Assembly (NCBI GenBank): GCA_019352115.1
Contig: JABBNW010000004.1
Location: 1 to 62,183 of the forward strand
Length of the DNA stretch: 62,183 nt
Source: Pseudomonadota bacterium
Lineage (GTDB): Bacteria; Pseudomonadota; Alphaproteobacteria; Acetobacterales; Acetobacteraceae
Reading direction: 5' to 3'
The notes under the pieces were generated by a model. The model ran no database searches. It was not told where the DNA came from and saw nothing but the letters and a program-made list of their open reading frames with translations. Positions 59,305 to 62,183 of this stretch are shown piece by piece (position 1 is the stretch's first letter; each line of letters opens with the position of its first letter). The translations under genes and the position numbers were made by a program.

Positions 59305-62052
59305 TCAGCCTTCCTCCCCGGCGCGTCCCGGCCGCCGGCCGGCGAACAGGAAGGCGGTGAGCATCGAGGCGGCGGCGCCGACGACGACCGCGACGCCGAT
59401 CTGGCGCAGCAGCGGCGTATGGGCGGTGGCGAGCAGGCCGAAGGTCAGCAGGGTCATCGCGTTGCAGGTCATCAAGGTGCGCAAGGTCCGCGCCCGCTCC
59501 TCGGCGTCGATCTGCGGGCGGGCGAAGAACAGAGCGTAGTCCAGCCCGACGCCGGCGGCGAATTGCAGGCCGACGATCTGCAACAGGGAGAACCGCACGC
59601 CGGCGGCGGTGAGCACCGCCACCGCAAGCAGCAGCGCCGCCAGCACGGCGCCGGCCACCCGCAGCACATGCCGCGGATCGCGCAACACGAGAAGCAGAAG
59701 GATCACCGCAGCCAGCCCCCCCCACGCCAACCGGCGCAGGGCCGCGGCGGTGGACCCGGTTACGATCCGCTCGGTTTCCGCCGCCACATCGACATAGAGT
59801 ACCCCCGCCGCGCGCAGCCGCGCGGCCACATACGGTGGGTCGGTCACCCCCGCGGGCGCGATCAATCCGTACCACCGCGCCCCGGTGGGGCGGCATGCAA
59901 CACGCCCTCCCCCCTTGTCGGGGCTCGGCTTGTCGGGGCTTGGGCCGCGATGCGGTCCGACGGGGGTTGTTGGTGCTGACGGCACGGACCTTCCGGGGGC
60001 CGGCTGCCCCCCACCCCGGCCCTCCCCCGCAAGGGGGGAGGGAGACGGCGCGCAGCCGGTCCCCTCGCGCCGGAACAGCAGCGCGCCCAGCCGGGCCGCG
60101 AGTACCGGGTCGCGCACCGTCTCCGGCCCCAGCGGCGCAGCGTGGCGGGCGGCGGCAACATCGGCGCGGAACGGCGCGAACGCCGCCCTGCGGAACCCGA
60201 GCCCCGCCGCCGCCGTCCGCAGCCGTCGCGCCAGCACCGCGGCAGACGGCAGCGCCGCCTGGCGGGCCAGCTGGGTGGCCCGGCTCGGGAACAGCCGGGC
60301 GGCATCCTCGACACCTGCGATCTTGCCCGCCGCCCGCAGGCCGGCGAACACCGGGGCCAGACGTTCCTCCGCACGCAGGACCGCCTCGGCGCTCGGCCCC
60401 TCGACCAGGCCAAGTTGGCCTGCGTCCGGCGCGCCCACTTCGGCGCGCAACTGCGCATCGGCGGCGAGTGCGGGGGCCGGCACCGGGCTCAACGCCGCCA
60501 GGTCATGCGCCGCACGCGGGCCGCCGGTTGCGACCAGGGCGATCGCGGCGGCGGCGCAAGCGGCCAGGCCGAACGGACGGAACCGGCGCCAGGGCTCGAT
60601 CCGCCGCACCAGCCCAAGGTCGCCGAACGCCGACGGTGCCAGGTCCGCCGCCACGATCAGCGGCGGCAACAGGAACCCGGTGACGAGCGCCGCCACCGCC
60701 AGCCCGGTCACCGCGAACAGACCCAACTGCCCGATCGCCGGGAATCCCGCGAACACCATGCCGGAAAGCCCGAGAATCGCGGTCGCCGCCGCCAGGGCAA
60801 AGGCCTGGCCGATGCGGCGGAAAGTGGCCGGCGGCGCCTCGCCCGGCTTGCGGTGGCCGACCAGCAGCACCGGGTAGTCGACGCTGACGCCGAGCATCGT
60901 CATGCCGAAGCCGAACGCGATCCCCTGCACCGAACCATAGACCGCCTGCACCACCAGCGCCGCCGCGCCCAGCCCCAGGACGATCGGGATCGCGATCGCC
61001 GCGATCACGAGCGGCGCGCGGAACCGCCAGAGCAGCAACGCGACGACGATCAGGGCGGAGAGAATCGACAGCCGTTCCGCATCCGCCCGCACCGCCCGCG
61101 CGGCGGCGGCACTCAGGATCGCCGTGCCGCCGAGCACCAGCCGCGTGCCCGGCGGCGCCACCGCGGCGAAGCCGGTGCGGATGGCGGCGATCGCGCCGGC
61201 CTGGGCGGTGATGTCGGTCCCGCCCGCGCGTGTTTCCGCCACGATCAGCGCCCGCGGCCGCCCTGCGGGACGGTCGGCGGCGAACCATACGCCGTCCGCC
61301 AGGCCGATATGGCTGCCGCCCAACCAGACCCGGGCCAGCGCCAGGAACGCCCCGGTCGGGTCGGCCAGCCCGAAGCGTTCGACCAGCGGTGCCGCGGAGG
61401 ACCGCAGGCCCGCCAGCACACGTTGCAGATCGGCCCGCAGCGCCGCCGTGGTGAAAGCCGCCGGCGTGACGGACGGGGAGAGCAGGTAGCGGTGCGCGAA
61501 CAGGAACTGCACCTCGGGAGCGCCGGCGAGACTGCCGGCACCATTGCGCACCAGGGTGAACGCCCCGGAGGCGGTGAGCCGGGCAGTGAGCGCGCGGCTC
61601 GCCTGCGCCAGTTGCGCCTGGGTCGGGCGCCCCGAAGCACGGCGGGGGCGATCAGGAGGTGGGCGATCAGGGTGCGGGGCAGGTTGGGCCGGCACGCGCC
61701 CGGTTCCGCCGCCTTGGGTTCGGCCGCCCTGGACCTGCCCGCCTTGGTCCGACCCGACTTGCGCCGCCGGCGTCCGGGCCGCGCGCAGCGGAGCCGAGGC
61801 CTCGATCCCGATCAGGATCAGCCGGTTGGCGGCGCCGGAGCGCAGCTCCCGCAGCATGAAACGGGCCGCCGGGTCCTGTCCGCGCGGCAGCAGCGCGGCC
61901 ATGTCGGTGCGGATGCGGCAAAATCCCAGGGCAAGCCCGGTGGCCAGCAACGCCGCGGCCAGCGCGAACAGGATCGGCAGGCGGCGCGGGCCGCCCGCGG
62001 GTCCGGGCGCGATCGGGCCGCCGGCATCGGCAATCGGAGCGGGTCGGGTCAC
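59305..62052 (-). CDS. MMPL/RND-family exporter of the polyene-like cluster
   Basis: A 915-residue membrane transporter with two halves, each one helix, a periplasmic domain and a five- or six-helix block (for example SALIVVALLLWRF and GFGMTMLGVSVDYPVLLVGHRK in the first half, and QIVGLQFAAGVGLDYALFFARP in the second). The D-Y motifs in GVSVDYP and GVGLDYA are the proton-relay positions of MMPL proteins. Two periplasmic loops carry low-complexity inserts: residues about 90-140 (glycine, proline, aspartate, arginine) and about 660-725, the latter from a REP-like repeat. Likely exports the lipid-like product. Start GTG 62052 is uncertain. Confidence 0.85.
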   Translation of the reverse strand: MTRPAPIADAGGPIAPGPAGGPRRLPILFALAAALLATGLALGFCRIRTDMAALLPRGQDPAARFMLRELRSGAANRLILIGIEASAPLRAARTPAAQVGSDQGGQVQGGRTQGGGTGRVPAQPAPHPDRPPPDRPRRASGRPTQAQLAQASRALTARLTASGAFTLVRNGAGSLAGAPEVQFLFAHRYLLSPSVTPAAFTTAALRADLQRVLAGLRSSAAPLVERFGLADPTGAFLALARVWLGGSHIGLADGVWFAADRPAGRPRALIVAETRAGGTDITAQAGAIAAIRTGFAAVAPPGTRLVLGGTAILSAAAARAVRADAERLSILSALIVVALLLWRFRAPLVIAAIAIPIVLGLGAAALVVQAVYGSVQGIAFGFGMTMLGVSVDYPVLLVGHRKPGEAPPATFRRIGQAFALAAATAILGLSGMVFAGFPAIGQLGLFAVTGLAVAALVTGFLLPPLIVAADLAPSAFGDLGLVRRIEPWRRFRPFGLAACAAAAIALVATGGPRAAHDLAALSPVPAPALAADAQLRAEVGAPDAGQLGLVEGPSAEAVLRAEERLAPVFAGLRAAGKIAGVEDAARLFPSRATQLARQAALPSAAVLARRLRTAAAGLGFRRAAFAPFRADVAAARHAAPLGPETVRDPVLAARLGALLFRREGTGCAPSPSPLAGEGRGGGQPAPGRSVPSAPTTPVGPHRGPSPDKPSPDKGGGRVACRPTGARWYGLIAPAGVTDPPYVAARLRAAGVLYVDVAAETERIVTGSTAAALRRLAWGGLAAVILLLLVLRDPRHVLRVAGAVLAALLLAVAVLTAAGVRFSLLQIVGLQFAAGVGLDYALFFARPQIDAEERARTLRTLMTCNAMTLLTFGLLATAHTPLLRQIGVAVVVGAAASMLTAFLFAGRRPGRAGEEG
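60020..60042. repeat. REP-like hairpin inside the MMPL exporter gene
   Basis: CCCTCCCCC at 60020-60028 pairs with GGGGGAGGG at 60034-60042 around a short loop; the surrounding 59900-60060 region also contains a 12-mer CTTGTCGGGGCT duplicated at 59914 and 59929. The whole stretch is in frame with the exporter and encodes a proline/glycine/serine-rich insert. The hairpin resembles the one inside hyfG. Confidence 0.7.
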
Positions 62053-62090
62053 GCGCCTTGGCGACCGGTGATGCGGCGGCCGGTCATGCG

Positions 62091-62099
62091 ATAATACCA
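62091..62099 (-). promoter_or_regulatory. Extended -10 promoter element upstream of MMPL operon
   Basis: On the minus strand TGGTATTAT (TGn followed by TATTAT) matches an extended -10 element. No convincing -35 box is present, as is usual for this class. Transcription would begin near 62084, about 30 bases before the chosen GTG start of the exporter. The element lies between that gene and repeat copy D. Confidence 0.45.
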
Positions 62100-62126
62100 A
62101 CCTGCGGAATGTCTGACCCATCGCCA

Positions 62127-62183
62127 GCAAGGCCAAGGGGCTTCGCCCCCTGGACCCCCACCAAGGGCTAGCCCTTGGAACCC
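62127..62183. repeat. Long palindromic repeat, copy D (cut by window end)
   Basis: The last 57 bases repeat the end of the palindrome family: GCAAGGCC, hairpin CCAAGGGGCTTCGCCCCCTGG, linker ACCCCCA and hairpin CCAAGGGCTAGCCCTTGG followed by AACCC. The order matches copy B. The rest lies outside the window. Confidence 0.8.

Noticed and set aside
1-62183. CRISPR array
   Set aside because: No regularly spaced direct repeats with unique spacers were found; the only tandem array is the spacer-free 17-bp repeat at 20655-20722.

Overview
The window reads as a chromosomal stretch of a very GC-rich alphaproteobacterium, most likely an acetic-acid-bacteria relative (Acetobacteraceae/Rhodospirillales). 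This rests on base composition, on 4-base stop/start overlaps (ATGA/GTGA) in most operons, a ChpT-like phosphotransferase, an alphaproteobacterial C-P lyase operon and several lineage-type hypothetical proteins. No phage, plasmid, IS transposase or CRISPR array is visible. Assignments come from reading the translated sequence; no database search was run.

Layout. 1-1.6 kb: end of a hypothetical gene, an EthD-like protein and a tautomerase. 1.6-8.9 kb (minus): an XRE regulator followed by hyfB-C-E-F-G-I, a membrane complex related to hydrogenase-4/complex I whose large subunit lacks nickel-binding cysteines. 9.2-11.3 kb: VOC protein, anion/proton transporter and a small membrane protein. 11.4-16.3 kb (minus): a branched-chain amino acid type ABC importer with permease LivM fused to ATPase LivG. 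16.5-28.4 kb: a hypothetical protein, an AmpG-like transporter, a catabolic-looking cluster (flavin monooxygenase, two alpha/beta hydrolases, DehI-like protein), a 1153-residue FAD/Fe-S oxidoreductase fusion and a nitroreductase. 28.6-34 kb: PrpE-like synthetase, RlmH, and an amidase next to RutA. 34.2-36.3 kb: a CAT-anticodon tRNA and a compact cassette that looks like a graspetide (ATP-grasp RiPP) biosynthetic locus: precursor, ATP-grasp ligase and membrane protein. 36.7-39.4 kb: proton-pumping and soluble pyrophosphatases. 39.4-46.8 kb: C-P lyase genes phnGHIJKLM with a DUF1045 gene and phnN. 47.1-48.3 kb: FMN-dependent lactate dehydrogenase-like enzyme. 48.6-55.6 kb (minus): moaA and the NAD-dependent formate dehydrogenase operon fdsG-B-A-fdhD-fdsD. 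55.7-56.7 kb: DUF3553 protein and ChpT-like protein. 56.8-62.1 kb (minus): part of an aryl-polyene/fatty-acid type cluster (MMPL exporter, ketosynthase, chain-length factor, hotdog dehydratase) that starts beside the window edge.

Two kinds of repeat cut across this gene map. The first is a family of about 300 bp near-perfect palindromes at 17.6, 40.6 and 48.3 kb, with a truncated copy at the right edge. The 40.6 and 48.3 kb copies are almost identical but inverted, and they bracket the phn operon and the lactate dehydrogenase gene. The second is short GC-rich REP-like hairpins sitting in frame inside two protein genes (hyfG and the MMPL exporter).

Functionally the window combines energy conservation (formate oxidation, Hyf-like complex, proton pyrophosphatase), scavenging of phosphorus and nitrogen (C-P lyase, RutA/amidase, amino acid import) and two biosynthetic loci (graspetide, polyene-like). 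The graspetide cassette is the best candidate for an undescribed system, followed by the long palindrome family.
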